Positions 1 to 6,284 are shown, numbered from the stretch's first letter. The stretch is 9,858 nt of DNA from Deltaproteobacteria bacterium UBA5756 (GCA_002418985.1 DIFE01000138.1:24598-34455), one strand, 5' to 3'. Notes: generated by a model from the letters alone, not told the origin. Made by a program: numbers and translations.

Positions 1-2
1 GG

Positions 3-23
3 ATTATTTTGGACAGCCGTGAT
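3..23 (+). repeat. Left copy of a 21-bp inverted terminal motif
   Basis: This stretch matches the reverse complement of 9808-9828 at 19 of 21 positions. The first 14 bases (attattttggacag) are identical, two bases differ (cc here, at there), and gtgat follows. Its distal half is also the left arm of the hairpin at 13-47. The match is seen directly; whether it is a dispersed repeat or an operator is inference. Confidence 0.5.
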
Positions 24-47
24 AATGCAATGATCACTCACGGCTGT
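13..47. repeat. Perfect 10-bp inverted repeat abutting the -35 box
   Basis: The arms acagccgtga (13-22) and tcacggctgt (38-47) are exact reverse complements separated by 15 nt. No T-tract follows on the plus strand, so it does not look like a plus-strand terminator. Its right arm ends on the first base of the TTGACA box, a position where a repressor operator could sit. The regulator is unknown. Confidence 0.45.
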
Positions 48-74
48 TGACATCGCACGTACTATTCGTATAGT
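47..74 (+). promoter_or_regulatory. Sigma70-like promoter of the ABC/DUF169 operon
   Basis: A perfect -35 hexamer TTGACA lies at 47-52. A -10 candidate TATAGT lies at 69-74 (16-bp spacer), with TAGTAT at 71-76 as an 18-bp alternative. Initiation would fall near 80-83, leaving a leader of about 290 nt before the ATPase start. A second TATAAT at 91-96 lacks a convincing -35 box. Assignment rests on consensus matching only. Confidence 0.5.
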
Positions 75-80
75 ATATTT

Positions 81-237
81 CTCAAATCAATATAATGGAA
101 GTGTACCAGTGGTTCTTACAATAACGAATATCTTCATTCCATTGGGCTGAGCAGCACATCGGGGGCCCGGGTGGTTCCCCGGTTTTACCGTTACCGCTGT
201 TTCTCCGCCCTGATCATCCAGGCTTCCTCCCCGGGGG
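81..237 (+). promoter_or_regulatory. Untranslated leader with a T-box-like core (tentative)
   Basis: This leader lies between the promoter and the intrinsic terminator at 238-269, a layout typical of transcription attenuation. Two pairings are visible: aatggaa (94-100) with ttccatt (137-143), and gggtgg (169-174) with ccgccc (205-210). The segment 169-182 (gggtggttccccgg) resembles the T-box core GGGUGGNACCGCG, with U instead of A in the 7-nt bulge and an extra C. GGG/CCC and CGG/CCG helices form with 205-210, as in a T-box antiterminator. TGGT would suit a tRNA with discriminator A. No stem I, specifier loop or AGAGA motif could be recognised, so T-box identity is weak. No SAM-I riboswitch motifs were seen. 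No convincing gene lies in 1-284. Confidence 0.25.
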
Positions 238-269
238 TCCGGCGCCGAGATCGGCGGCCGGATTTTTTT
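238..269 (+). terminator. Intrinsic terminator inside the operon leader
   Basis: A GC-rich hairpin forms from tccggc-gccg (238-247) and cggc-g-gccgga (252-262). The loop is agat, one G is bulged, and seven T residues (263-269) follow directly. It sits downstream of the promoter and upstream of the first ribosome binding site, so it should act as an attenuator. It could instead end an upstream transcript that enters the window, but no upstream gene is visible. Confidence 0.7.
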
Positions 270-284
270 GTTTCGGGAGGTTGC

Positions 285-377
285 ATGTCACCTGGTACAC
301 AAACAAGCTCTTCAGCAGATACAGATATCAAAGCAGGGATGCCCCCGGGCTGTGCAGTAGAGGTTTCCCTGTCATGA
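285..377 (+). CDS. Possible 30-aa leader peptide overlapping the ATPase start
   Basis: An ATG at 285 is preceded by a very strong Shine-Dalgarno sequence (gggagg, 275-280) four bases upstream. It opens a 30-codon frame rich in Ser, Thr, Gly and Pro that ends at TGA 375-377. That stop overlaps the ATPase start codon (ATG 374-376) in an ATGA arrangement, the classic layout for translational coupling. The ATPase has only a weaker site of its own (tagaggt, 358-364). No homologue or function is recognised, and there is no run of regulatory codons such as consecutive Met. It may be a coupling or leader ORF, or the ribosome binding site may be a relic. A TTG at 281 in the ATPase frame would give an N-terminal extension, but that extension does not look like an ABC domain. 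Confidence 0.35.
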   Translation: MSPGTQTSSSADTDIKAGMPPGCAVEVSLS

Positions 378-1396
378 TAACTGCGCGCAATATCGTCAAA
401 TCCTTCGGCACGACCCACGTCCTTCGCGGACTGGACCTTAGCATCGAAAAGGGAAGCATCTACGGCCTGGCAGGCAGGAGCGGGGCGGGGAAGTCCACGA
501 TTCTGAGGTGCATAAACGGGCTGGAAGAGTATGACAACGGTTCGTTGATTGTGGACGGGACCGATGTCAAAACCCTCTCACGCACGGGCATGATGGCATT
601 CCGGAAGAATATCGGCATGATCTTCCAGCAATTCTCGCTTCTTGAGAGGCTGAGTGTTTACGACAATGTGGCACTGCCGTTGAGATGCTGGAAATATAGT
701 TCCGGTGTTATCGATAGCAAAGTCAGGGAGCTGCTGGAAATCGTCGGGATATCTGAAAAGATACGGCAAAAGCCCAGGGAGCTTTCCGGCGGGCAAAAAC
801 AGAGGGTCGCAATCGCGCGGGCTCTGACAATGGACCCCCACATTCTGCTCTGTGATGAGGCAACGTCGGCACTGGATCCCAAAACATCCCAGGCTGTCAT
901 GGGACTTTTAAAAGAGATAAACAGCCGGATGGGCATTACCATCGTGTTTGTCACGCACCAGATGTCGGTCATTCGCGGCTTATGCAGGCAGCTCGCCATC
1001 CTTGAACGGGGCAAGGTGGCCGCATCCGGTCTGGTGGACGATGTCTTCCGCCGGCAGCCCCGGGCTTTGAAGAATCTTATGGGAGAAGAATTTAAAGATT
1101 CCGGAAGGGCGGCAGAGAGGTCCACTGTACTGCTGTTGTCGGATACGGTACCGGATTCATTCATTTCCGGCATGGCGGCGGACCTCGAGATCGACGTGAC
1201 TATTCACCCGGGTGGCCGGGAAGGGGCGGGGCTCACCATCAGTTTTCCCAAAGAAGCCGATAAGGAGGTTGCGCATTACCTTGCCGCGCGAATGATCGAT
1301 TGGAAACACATCTATGACGACACCTCTTCGAGCGAGGCATCCTGCAGTCAAAAATACAGAGCGCAAATGCGCGCGGTGATTGCCGAGAGAATGTGA
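374..1396 (+). CDS. metN: MetN-like ABC transporter ATP-binding protein
   Basis: This is the ATPase subunit of a methionine-uptake-type (MUT) ABC importer, powering transport through the permease encoded next. Counting from ATG 374 (340 residues, close to the usual MetN length of about 343), the sequence shows Walker A GRSGAGKST (34-42), the Q-loop (Q85), the signature LSGGQ (137-141), Walker B ILLCDE (157-162), the D-loop SALD and the H-loop His195. Residues about 250-315 resemble a NIL/ACT-type C-terminal regulatory domain, which in MetN senses methionine and inhibits transport. Here the domain is divergent and followed by a polar tail. The ATG start was chosen because the ABC fold begins at once (MITARNIVKSFG). 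It overlaps the stop of a possible leader ORF. The family is secure; methionine as cargo is not, because the binding protein is atypical. The symbol is by family. Confidence 0.85.
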   Translation: MITARNIVKSFGTTHVLRGLDLSIEKGSIYGLAGRSGAGKSTILRCINGLEEYDNGSLIVDGTDVKTLSRTGMMAFRKNIGMIFQQFSLLERLSVYDNVALPLRCWKYSSGVIDSKVRELLEIVGISEKIRQKPRELSGGQKQRVAIARALTMDPHILLCDEATSALDPKTSQAVMGLLKEINSRMGITIVFVTHQMSVIRGLCRQLAILERGKVAASGLVDDVFRRQPRALKNLMGEEFKDSGRAAERSTVLLLSDTVPDSFISGMAADLEIDVTIHPGGREGAGLTISFPKEADKEVAHYLAARMIDWKHIYDDTSSSEASCSQKYRAQMRAVIAERM

Positions 1397-1427
1397 AGCA
1401 CAGCCTCAGAAAAAGAAAGGGGACTTC

Positions 1428-1508
1428 ATGTTTACCAACTGATATCTTGCGAACTGGTGGAGATACTTTGAGGGGATAATCGCCCCCTCCATCTGGGCTA
1501 CCCTGAGG
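1428..1508 (+). other. Permease 5' extension interrupted by in-frame TGA
   Basis: An ATG at 1428 follows a good Shine-Dalgarno sequence (aaagggga, about 1416-1423) and is in frame with the permease. It reads M-F-T-N, then TGA (1440-1442), then YLANWWRYFEGIIAPSIWATLR directly into the permease. The residues after the TGA look like the usual start of a MetI-type permease, and starting here gives 224 codons, near the length of E. coli MetI (217). One G-to-A change (TGG to TGA) would explain the stop. Other possibilities are a sequencing error, nonsense readthrough, or a real truncation forcing use of ATG 1509. TGA ends several neighbouring genes, so it is a normal stop codon here. Confidence 0.6.
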
Positions 1509-2102
1509 ATGCTTTCCGTTTCGATGCTGCTGGCGTCTGTTTTCGGCTTCGTGCTGGCGTACTTTCTTGTCCTCTACGGACCTCAAGGGTTGCGGCCGAA
1601 CAACTCGAAATACAAGATCCTCGATTTCGTGGTCAACAGCATCAGGTCGTTTCCGGTAATAATTCTCATCGTGGCTATATCGCCCATAACACGGATCATA
1701 GTGGGCACGTCAATAGGGGAAAAGGCCGCCATTTTCCCCCTAACCCTCGCTGCGACTCCCTTCATGGCGAGGATAATAGAGAACAGTCTGAAGGGAGTTG
1801 ACAGGCAGCTCATCGAGGCGGCGCGCTCATTCGGAGCGTCGGATTTCCAGATCATAATGAGGGTAATGGTAAAGGAGTCGGTCCCGATGATCATAGCGGG
1901 GACCACGCTTTCCACCATAACGTTCCTTTCGGCAACGACAATGGCAGGCGCCGTGGGAGCGGGGGGCATAGGTGCGGTTGCTCTCAATTACGGTTATCAG
2001 AGTTTCAACAACACCGTGTTGTATACGTCAGTCTTTCTTCTGTTTGTCATGGTTCTGATAATACAGTGGGCAGGGGATTGGCTTTACAAAAAGATAGTGT
2101 GA
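1509..2102 (+). CDS. metI: MetI-like ABC transporter permease
   Basis: This is the integral-membrane permease of the MUT-type importer. As an uninterrupted frame it has 197 residues with hydrophobic segments at about 1-23, 47-66, 74-92, 127-160 and 170-188. The motif RQLIEAARSFGASDFQII (99-116) is the EAA coupling loop that contacts the ATPase. TRIIVGTSIG (61-70) and AGAVGAGGIGA (146-156) are characteristic MetI stretches. The start at 1509 has no proper ribosome binding site (ctgagg abuts the ATG), and it removes about 27 residues that family members normally have. The natural start is probably 1428, with a TGA at codon 5. The gene lies 31 bp after the ATPase stop and 30 bp before the binding-protein start. 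The family call is secure; whether the gene is intact is open. Confidence 0.8.
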   Translation: MLSVSMLLASVFGFVLAYFLVLYGPQGLRPNNSKYKILDFVVNSIRSFPVIILIVAISPITRIIVGTSIGEKAAIFPLTLAATPFMARIIENSLKGVDRQLIEAARSFGASDFQIIMRVMVKESVPMIIAGTTLSTITFLSATTMAGAVGAGGIGAVALNYGYQSFNNTVLYTSVFLLFVMVLIIQWAGDWLYKKIV

Positions 2103-2132
2103 CGTGGATAACTCATTCAAATGGAGGTTTAC

Positions 2133-2945
2133 ATGTGTAAGGGATTAACCAGAATAGTCGTTATCTTTCTTGTAGTTGCTTTCGTTCTGACCATGGTCGG
2201 ATGCTCAAAGTCGCCGACAGGGGAAAAGAAAAACCTGAAACTTGGGTGTACGCCCACTATGGAGCCGATGCTCCAGTGGATCAAAGAGGGACTTGCGCCG
2301 CAGGGTTATAATGTCGAGATAGTCATGTTCGATGCGAATCAACTCCCGGCGGTGGCGTTGGAGGATGGCAGCATCGATGGCATCATTCAGAATCATCGGC
2401 CATGGATGCTTACCTTCAACAAAGAGAATAACGCAAATCTGGAGATGGTGAAGCCCTATTACTTCCATTCCTTCTACGCAATCTACTCGGCAAAATACAA
2501 GAAGCTTGACCAAATCCCTCAGAACGCCAAATTCACGATTCCCAACGATCCCACCAATCTGAGCAGGGGTCTGATAATCCTGAAAGAAGCCGGATTGGTA
2601 GCCTTGAAAGAGAAGACGGGTTCATTTTACACCCTGCTTGACATAAAGGACAATCCCAAAAACCTCAGCTTCGTGGAGGCTGAGATCATGCAGACTGCCC
2701 GAAGCATACAGGATGTGGACGCTGTGATCGCTACCGCCTACTTCATGGCGGAGACAGCCAAAGCAGACCCGAAGGTCTTTCTCTTTGAAGATCCGCACAA
2801 CAAGGATTATGCCCTCGGGTTGATCGTAAGAAGCGAAGACCTGGAATCGGCATGGGCAAAAGAGGCAGTGAAGATCCTGAGATCGGAAAAGAACAGGGCG
2901 AGGTTTAACGAACTCTACAAAGGGAGATATACCCTTATCGATTGA
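2133..2945 (+). CDS. metQ: MetQ/NlpA-family substrate-binding lipoprotein
   Basis: This is the extracytoplasmic binding protein that delivers substrate to the importer. The start at 2133 is favoured over the in-frame ATG at 2121 because GGAGG (2123-2127) then lies five bases upstream. The 270-residue product has a Lys/Arg N-terminus, a hydrophobic core (about 8-22) and a lipobox MVGC with lipidated Cys24. It then reads as a full NlpA domain, with LGCTPTMEP at about 38-45, QNHRP at 86-90 and IPNDPTNLSRG at 136-146, the latter strongly conserved in MetQ. The segment VDAVIATAYF (195-204) aligns with the MetQ segment AVINTTYA, putting Ala200 where MetQ has a ligand-binding Asn. The cargo may therefore differ from methionine. 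It is followed 24 bp later by the DUF169 gene. The symbol reflects the family only. Confidence 0.8.
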   Translation: MCKGLTRIVVIFLVVAFVLTMVGCSKSPTGEKKNLKLGCTPTMEPMLQWIKEGLAPQGYNVEIVMFDANQLPAVALEDGSIDGIIQNHRPWMLTFNKENNANLEMVKPYYFHSFYAIYSAKYKKLDQIPQNAKFTIPNDPTNLSRGLIILKEAGLVALKEKTGSFYTLLDIKDNPKNLSFVEAEIMQTARSIQDVDAVIATAYFMAETAKADPKVFLFEDPHNKDYALGLIVRSEDLESAWAKEAVKILRSEKNRARFNELYKGRYTLID

Positions 2946-2969
2946 CCCGTATGGCAAAAGAGGTGTGTC

Positions 2970-3764
2970 ATGGATAAAGCTGCAATCAGCGAAGCTGTGA
3001 AAGAGATGAATTTGGCGATGAAACTCGACCGGGCCATCGTCGGAGTCAGGTTCATCTTTGATGCCAACGAATACAAAGAGGCGGAGGCAAAGGCCGTGAT
3101 CGGGAAAATGCCCTATTGCGTCATGGTCAGGACGGCGATGGCGGGCAAGAGCCTGAAGGCTGCGGCAAAAAATTTCGGCTGCAATGGGGCCGCGCGGGCG
3201 CTCGGCGTCGTTGAGCTTGATGAGATGACATTGTCGGGGAGATTTTATGATAGCCTGGGGCTCTATAAGGACCTGCCGACGTCCAAAGATGTGCGGAGAA
3301 ACGCGGTCTTCTGCGAACACAAGGCATATGGTGTCATGGTCAAGCCTCTTGAACAGTACAGTGAGGAACCTCACGTGGTAATGATCGTGACGGATCCCTA
3401 TAACGGTATGCGGATAATTCAGGGATATACGTATGCCTTCGGGTTCAATACCGCTTACAGGATGTCGGGAAACCAGGCCATATGCTCGGAGTGCACCTGT
3501 GTCCCCTTTGAAACCAACGACATCAACGTCTCTTTGCTGTGTGCCGGCACGAGATTCAAGGCGAAGTGGCGGGACGACGAAATGGCCATAGGATTTCCAT
3601 TCAATCAATTTCTTTCAATCGTCAGTGGTGTCTGCGCTACGCTCGATCTGACCGAGCCCAATGAAAAGAAGGCGCAGATTGAGGCGAGGTTCAGTGCCGC
3701 CGGCAGGACACCGCCTGTTATCCATTACAACAAGAACTACTACACGGTACTCAATCCCCGGTAG
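2970..3764 (+). CDS. DUF169 family protein (COG2043)
   Basis: This 264-residue protein is recognised as DUF169, an uncharacterised family of archaea and anaerobic bacteria. Seen in the sequence: VGVRF (25-29); PYCVMVRTAMAGKS (48-61); NFGCNGAARALG (68-79); YGVMVKPLE (120-128); VVMIVTDPYNGMRIIQGYTY (136-155); ICSECTC (171-177); and a WRDDEMAIGFPF segment (200-211). Eight Cys occur (50, 71, 115, 172, 175, 177, 191, 222), with a CxxCxC cluster at 172-177. There is no signal peptide or membrane segment, so it should be cytoplasmic. ATG 2970 has an agagg site seven to eleven bases upstream. It is the last gene of the ABC importer operon and lies directly before the terminator, so its role probably concerns the imported compound. 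A metal- or thiol-binding function is only suggested by the Cys pattern. No biochemical role is assigned. Confidence 0.85.
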   Translation: MDKAAISEAVKEMNLAMKLDRAIVGVRFIFDANEYKEAEAKAVIGKMPYCVMVRTAMAGKSLKAAAKNFGCNGAARALGVVELDEMTLSGRFYDSLGLYKDLPTSKDVRRNAVFCEHKAYGVMVKPLEQYSEEPHVVMIVTDPYNGMRIIQGYTYAFGFNTAYRMSGNQAICSECTCVPFETNDINVSLLCAGTRFKAKWRDDEMAIGFPFNQFLSIVSGVCATLDLTEPNEKKAQIEARFSAAGRTPPVIHYNKNYYTVLNPR

Positions 3765-3792
3765 CCTAATCATAATCCGGCCATAAAAAGAA

Positions 3793-3830
3793 GAAGGGGC
3801 GGAAACAAATCCGCCCCTTCATATATTTCT
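3793..3830 (+). terminator. Intrinsic terminator of the ABC/DUF169 operon
   Basis: A perfect 11-bp hairpin is formed by gaaggggcgga (3793-3803) and tccgccccttc (3810-3820), with loop aacaaa. The AT-rich tail atatatttct follows. The left flank (ataaaaagaa) would give a T-rich tail on the minus strand too, so it may work in both directions. It lies 28 bp after the DUF169 stop. Confidence 0.8.
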
Positions 3831-3879
3831 CGCGCCGGCCATGCAATAAAAAATGCTCGGTCTCTGCAGGAAGCTGGGG

Positions 3880-3885
3880 TATAAT
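3880..3885 (+). promoter_or_regulatory. Candidate -10 box upstream of the phospholipase D gene
   Basis: A perfect TATAAT lies at 3880-3885 between the preceding terminator and the PLD gene. No good -35 box is found at 16-18 bp (tcggtc with 17-bp spacing is poor), so activator dependence or a false match is possible. The leader would be about 95 nt. Confidence 0.35.
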
Positions 3886-3986
3886 ACCCGAGATGGCTCC
3901 TCGGCGGGAACAACGATGATCATCCGTTCATTGAATCAACACGAGCCTCCTTCGCCCGGATTAATGAAAGCCAGGAATCAACAACA

Positions 3987-5474
3987 ATGAGTGTCGCAAC
4001 AGGCAACTGCGAGCATGATATGGTGACCCGGGTATTGAATCCCGCCGACATGGCGTTCTCGCGTGCCGCGGGCGTGCCGGTCATCGAAGGCAACCATGTT
4101 CGACTCCTCAAGGACGCGCGCGAGAATTACCCGGCATGGCTTGATGCCATCGGCAGATCGAAACATCACATTCATTTCGAGAACTACATCATTCGTGAAG
4201 ACGACACGGGGTACAGGTTTGCCGATGCGCTGATTGCAAAAGCACAGGAAGGCGTACGGGTGCGGCTCATCCACGACTGGATGGGCGGCCTCGGCAAGAC
4301 CTCACGGCGTTTCTGGAATCGGTTGCGGGCGGGTGGAGTCGAAGTGCGATGTTACAATCCCCCGCGCCTTGGCAGTCCACTCGGTTGGCTCTCCCGTGAC
4401 CACCGCAAGATGATTGCAGTTGACGGACAGGTCGGCTTCATCACGGGTTTGTGCGTGGGCCGGATGTGGGAAGGCATCCCCGAAAAGAACATCGAGCCGT
4501 GGCGTGACACCGGGGTCGAGGTGCACGGGTTTGCAGTGGCGGATATCGAACGGGCGTTCGCTGAGGTTTGGGCGATGATCGGCGAGCCCATTGCCGAAGA
4601 GGAATCGATTAACGCGGACGAGCTTCAGAGAGCAGGTGACATGAGATTGCGTATCGTCGCGAGCGTGCCCGTCACAGCGGGCATGCTGCGGTTGGACCAG
4701 CTCGTCGCTATCCTTGCAAGAAAAAGGCTCTGGCTGACGGATGCCTACTACGCCGGCCTGTCCACTTACGTGCAGGCTTTGAAGGCCGCGGCCAGGGACG
4801 GAGTCGACGTGCGCCTGCTCGTTCCCAATGCCACGGACATTCCTCTCTTGAGGCCGTTATCACGCGCAGGCTACCGGCCCCTCCTCGAGGCGGGCGTGCG
4901 CGTCTTCGAGTGGAAGGGCACGATGCTCCATGCCAAAACGGCGGTCGCCGATGGAAGTTGGGCGCGGGTCGGGTCCTCCAACCTTAACATCGCCAGTTGG
5001 TTCGGCAACTGTGAACTGGATGTGGTCGTCGAGGATGAGGCATTCGCGGAGCAGATGGAGGCGATGTATCTGCAGGATCTGACGAATGCCACCGAAATCG
5101 TCCTCGATGAGAAACAGAAACTGCGTGCGCCCGGCGAGCCGTCTCATCTTTCCGCCACATCGAGCGGCGCCGGGAAGGTGGGACGGGCGGTAGCCGGAGC
5201 AGTCCGTATCGGCAGTGCTGTCGGAGCGGCTTTTACGGACCGGCGGGTGCTGGAACCGGTCGAAGCGCGCCTGACGATGATTGCCGGGGTTCTGCTGCTG
5301 GTGCTGGCGGCCGGCTTCGCCTTGTTTCCCCGTGTACTCGCGTATCCGCTGCTGATTGTCTTCGCATGGCTCGGGGTGGGACTGCTTTACAGAAGTTGGA
5401 AATTACGCCGCAAAGGCAGACACAGGGAGAATTGCGATAGAGAAGAGGATATTGACTCCGGGACACGGTCGTAA
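3987..5474 (+). CDS. Phospholipase D/cardiolipin synthase-like protein, C-terminal anchor
   Basis: This PLD-superfamily enzyme (495 residues) carries two HKD catalytic motifs. HRKMIAVD (139-146) is followed by a G-x-x-x-G stretch, and HAKTAVAD (315-322) by GSSNLN (329-334). The two half-sites form one active centre that works through a phospho-histidine intermediate. The closest recognised type is bacterial cardiolipin synthase (ClsA/ClsB-like), which condenses phosphatidylglycerol with a second phospholipid. Unlike ClsA, there are no N-terminal membrane helices. Two hydrophobic segments lie at the C-terminus (about 428-449 and 451-469), followed by a basic stretch and a charged tail. The start at 3987 has only a weak aggA site (3973-3976) about 10 bases upstream; the next in-frame ATG is at 4020. 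The 45-bp gap to the sirtuin gene suggests co-transcription. Substrate is inferred, so no symbol is given. Confidence 0.8.
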   Translation: MSVATGNCEHDMVTRVLNPADMAFSRAAGVPVIEGNHVRLLKDARENYPAWLDAIGRSKHHIHFENYIIREDDTGYRFADALIAKAQEGVRVRLIHDWMGGLGKTSRRFWNRLRAGGVEVRCYNPPRLGSPLGWLSRDHRKMIAVDGQVGFITGLCVGRMWEGIPEKNIEPWRDTGVEVHGFAVADIERAFAEVWAMIGEPIAEEESINADELQRAGDMRLRIVASVPVTAGMLRLDQLVAILARKRLWLTDAYYAGLSTYVQALKAAARDGVDVRLLVPNATDIPLLRPLSRAGYRPLLEAGVRVFEWKGTMLHAKTAVADGSWARVGSSNLNIASWFGNCELDVVVEDEAFAEQMEAMYLQDLTNATEIVLDEKQKLRAPGEPSHLSATSSGAGKVGRAVAGAVRIGSAVGAAFTDRRVLEPVEARLTMIAGVLLLVLAAGFALFPRVLAYPLLIVFAWLGVGLLYRSWKLRRKGRHRENCDREEDIDSGTRS

Positions 5475-5519
5475 TAATCTTGATGCAACTGACTGCGCGG
5501 GAAGGGTGTGAGGTGAAGA

Positions 5520-6284
5520 ATGGAACATAAGATAGATGAGGTTGCCCGGCTGATAGCCGGGGCGAAAAAGGTTGTCGTGTTCGTGGGCGCCGGTCTGAGC
5601 ACGGAATCGGGGATCCCCGATTTCCGCAGCCCCGGGGGTGTTTGGGACAGGTACGATCCGGCCGATTTTGATTTTCAGAATTTCCTTTCACGGGAATCAT
5701 CAAGAGAGAAATACTGGCAGATGGCGACGGAGATGTACGAGGCGATGAAGGACGCGCAACCGAATTCCGGACATATGGCCGTTGCCGAACTTGAGCGCCT
5801 GGGGAAGCTGGATTGCCTTATCACGCAGAACATCGACGGTCTCCATTTCAAGGCCGGCAATTCAGGGGAAAAGGTGCTCGAACTTCACGGAACGGCCATG
5901 CATGTGGCCTGCCTGTCGTGTCAGAAGAGATACGACAGGGGTCCCATCCAGGAAAAGGTCGCCGCGGGAGAGAAGGTCCCCCGGTGTGACTCATGCGGAG
6001 GCCTGCTTAAACCCGCCACGATCTCTTTCGGGCAGTCCATGCCGGAGCGCGAGACGGCCGAGGCCTTCCGCCGTTCGGCCGGATGCGACGTTTTTATCGT
6101 GATCGGCTCTTCGCTTGTGGTCTATCCGGCGGCGCAGATGCCCGTGGAGGCAAAGCGGGCAGGGGCGAAGCTCATAATCATAAACCGCGACGCAACGCCC
6201 TGCGACAGCATGGCCACCATCGTATTGCGCGGGCCCGCAGGGCCGACAATGGGGGCTATCCTGGAAAAAGTAAAAGAAATATAG
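5520..6284 (+). CDS. cobB: Sir2-family NAD-dependent protein deacylase (sirtuin)
   Basis: This cytoplasmic enzyme removes acyl groups from protein lysines using NAD, releasing nicotinamide and O-acyl-ADP-ribose. The 254-residue sequence contains all sirtuin motifs: GAGLSTESGIPDFRS (23-37), QNID (103-106), catalytic His123 in ELHG, a zinc site formed by Cys131/Cys134 and Cys156/Cys159, and GSSLVVYP (196-203). Overall it is close to Thermotoga maritima Sir2. The Tyr/Arg pair typical of class III desuccinylases is not evident in the corresponding segment (YWQMATEMYEAMKD, about 65-78), so deacetylation is the likelier activity. ATG 5520 is preceded by gaggtg (5510-5515). The gene follows the PLD gene by 45 bp and ends stop to stop with the convergent ArsC-like gene (tag/cta at 6282-6287). 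The symbol is by family. Confidence 0.9.
   Translation: MEHKIDEVARLIAGAKKVVVFVGAGLSTESGIPDFRSPGGVWDRYDPADFDFQNFLSRESSREKYWQMATEMYEAMKDAQPNSGHMAVAELERLGKLDCLITQNIDGLHFKAGNSGEKVLELHGTAMHVACLSCQKRYDRGPIQEKVAAGEKVPRCDSCGGLLKPATISFGQSMPERETAEAFRRSAGCDVFIVIGSSLVVYPAAQMPVEAKRAGAKLIIINRDATPCDSMATIVLRGPAGPTMGAILEKVKEI

Noticed and set aside
81..280. SAM-type riboswitch in the leader of the MetNIQ-like operon
   Set aside because: Expected for met genes, but none of the conserved SAM-I or SAM-II sequence blocks can be recognised.
281..373. TTG start at 281 extending the ATPase by 31 residues
   Set aside because: The extension does not resemble an ABC N-terminus, while ATG 374 gives the normal MetN beginning; the strong ribosome site better fits ATG 285 in another frame.
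1440..1489. Selenocysteine insertion at the TGA in the permease gene (hairpin gagggg/cccctc at 1470-1489)
   Set aside because: The hairpin begins 28 nt after the TGA, its loop ataatcgc lacks SECIS features, and a Sec residue near the N-terminus of a permease has no known role. A TGG-to-TGA change is simpler.
2622..3608. Long open frame on the minus strand across the lipoprotein and DUF169 genes
   Set aside because: It lies antisense to two well-supported genes, has no recognisable domain and no ribosome binding site; it reflects codon bias of the plus-strand genes.
374..3764. Calling the operon a plain methionine importer
   Set aside because: The altered pocket residue in the binding protein, the divergent regulatory domain and the DUF169 partner make methionine specificity unsafe, although the subunit families are clear.
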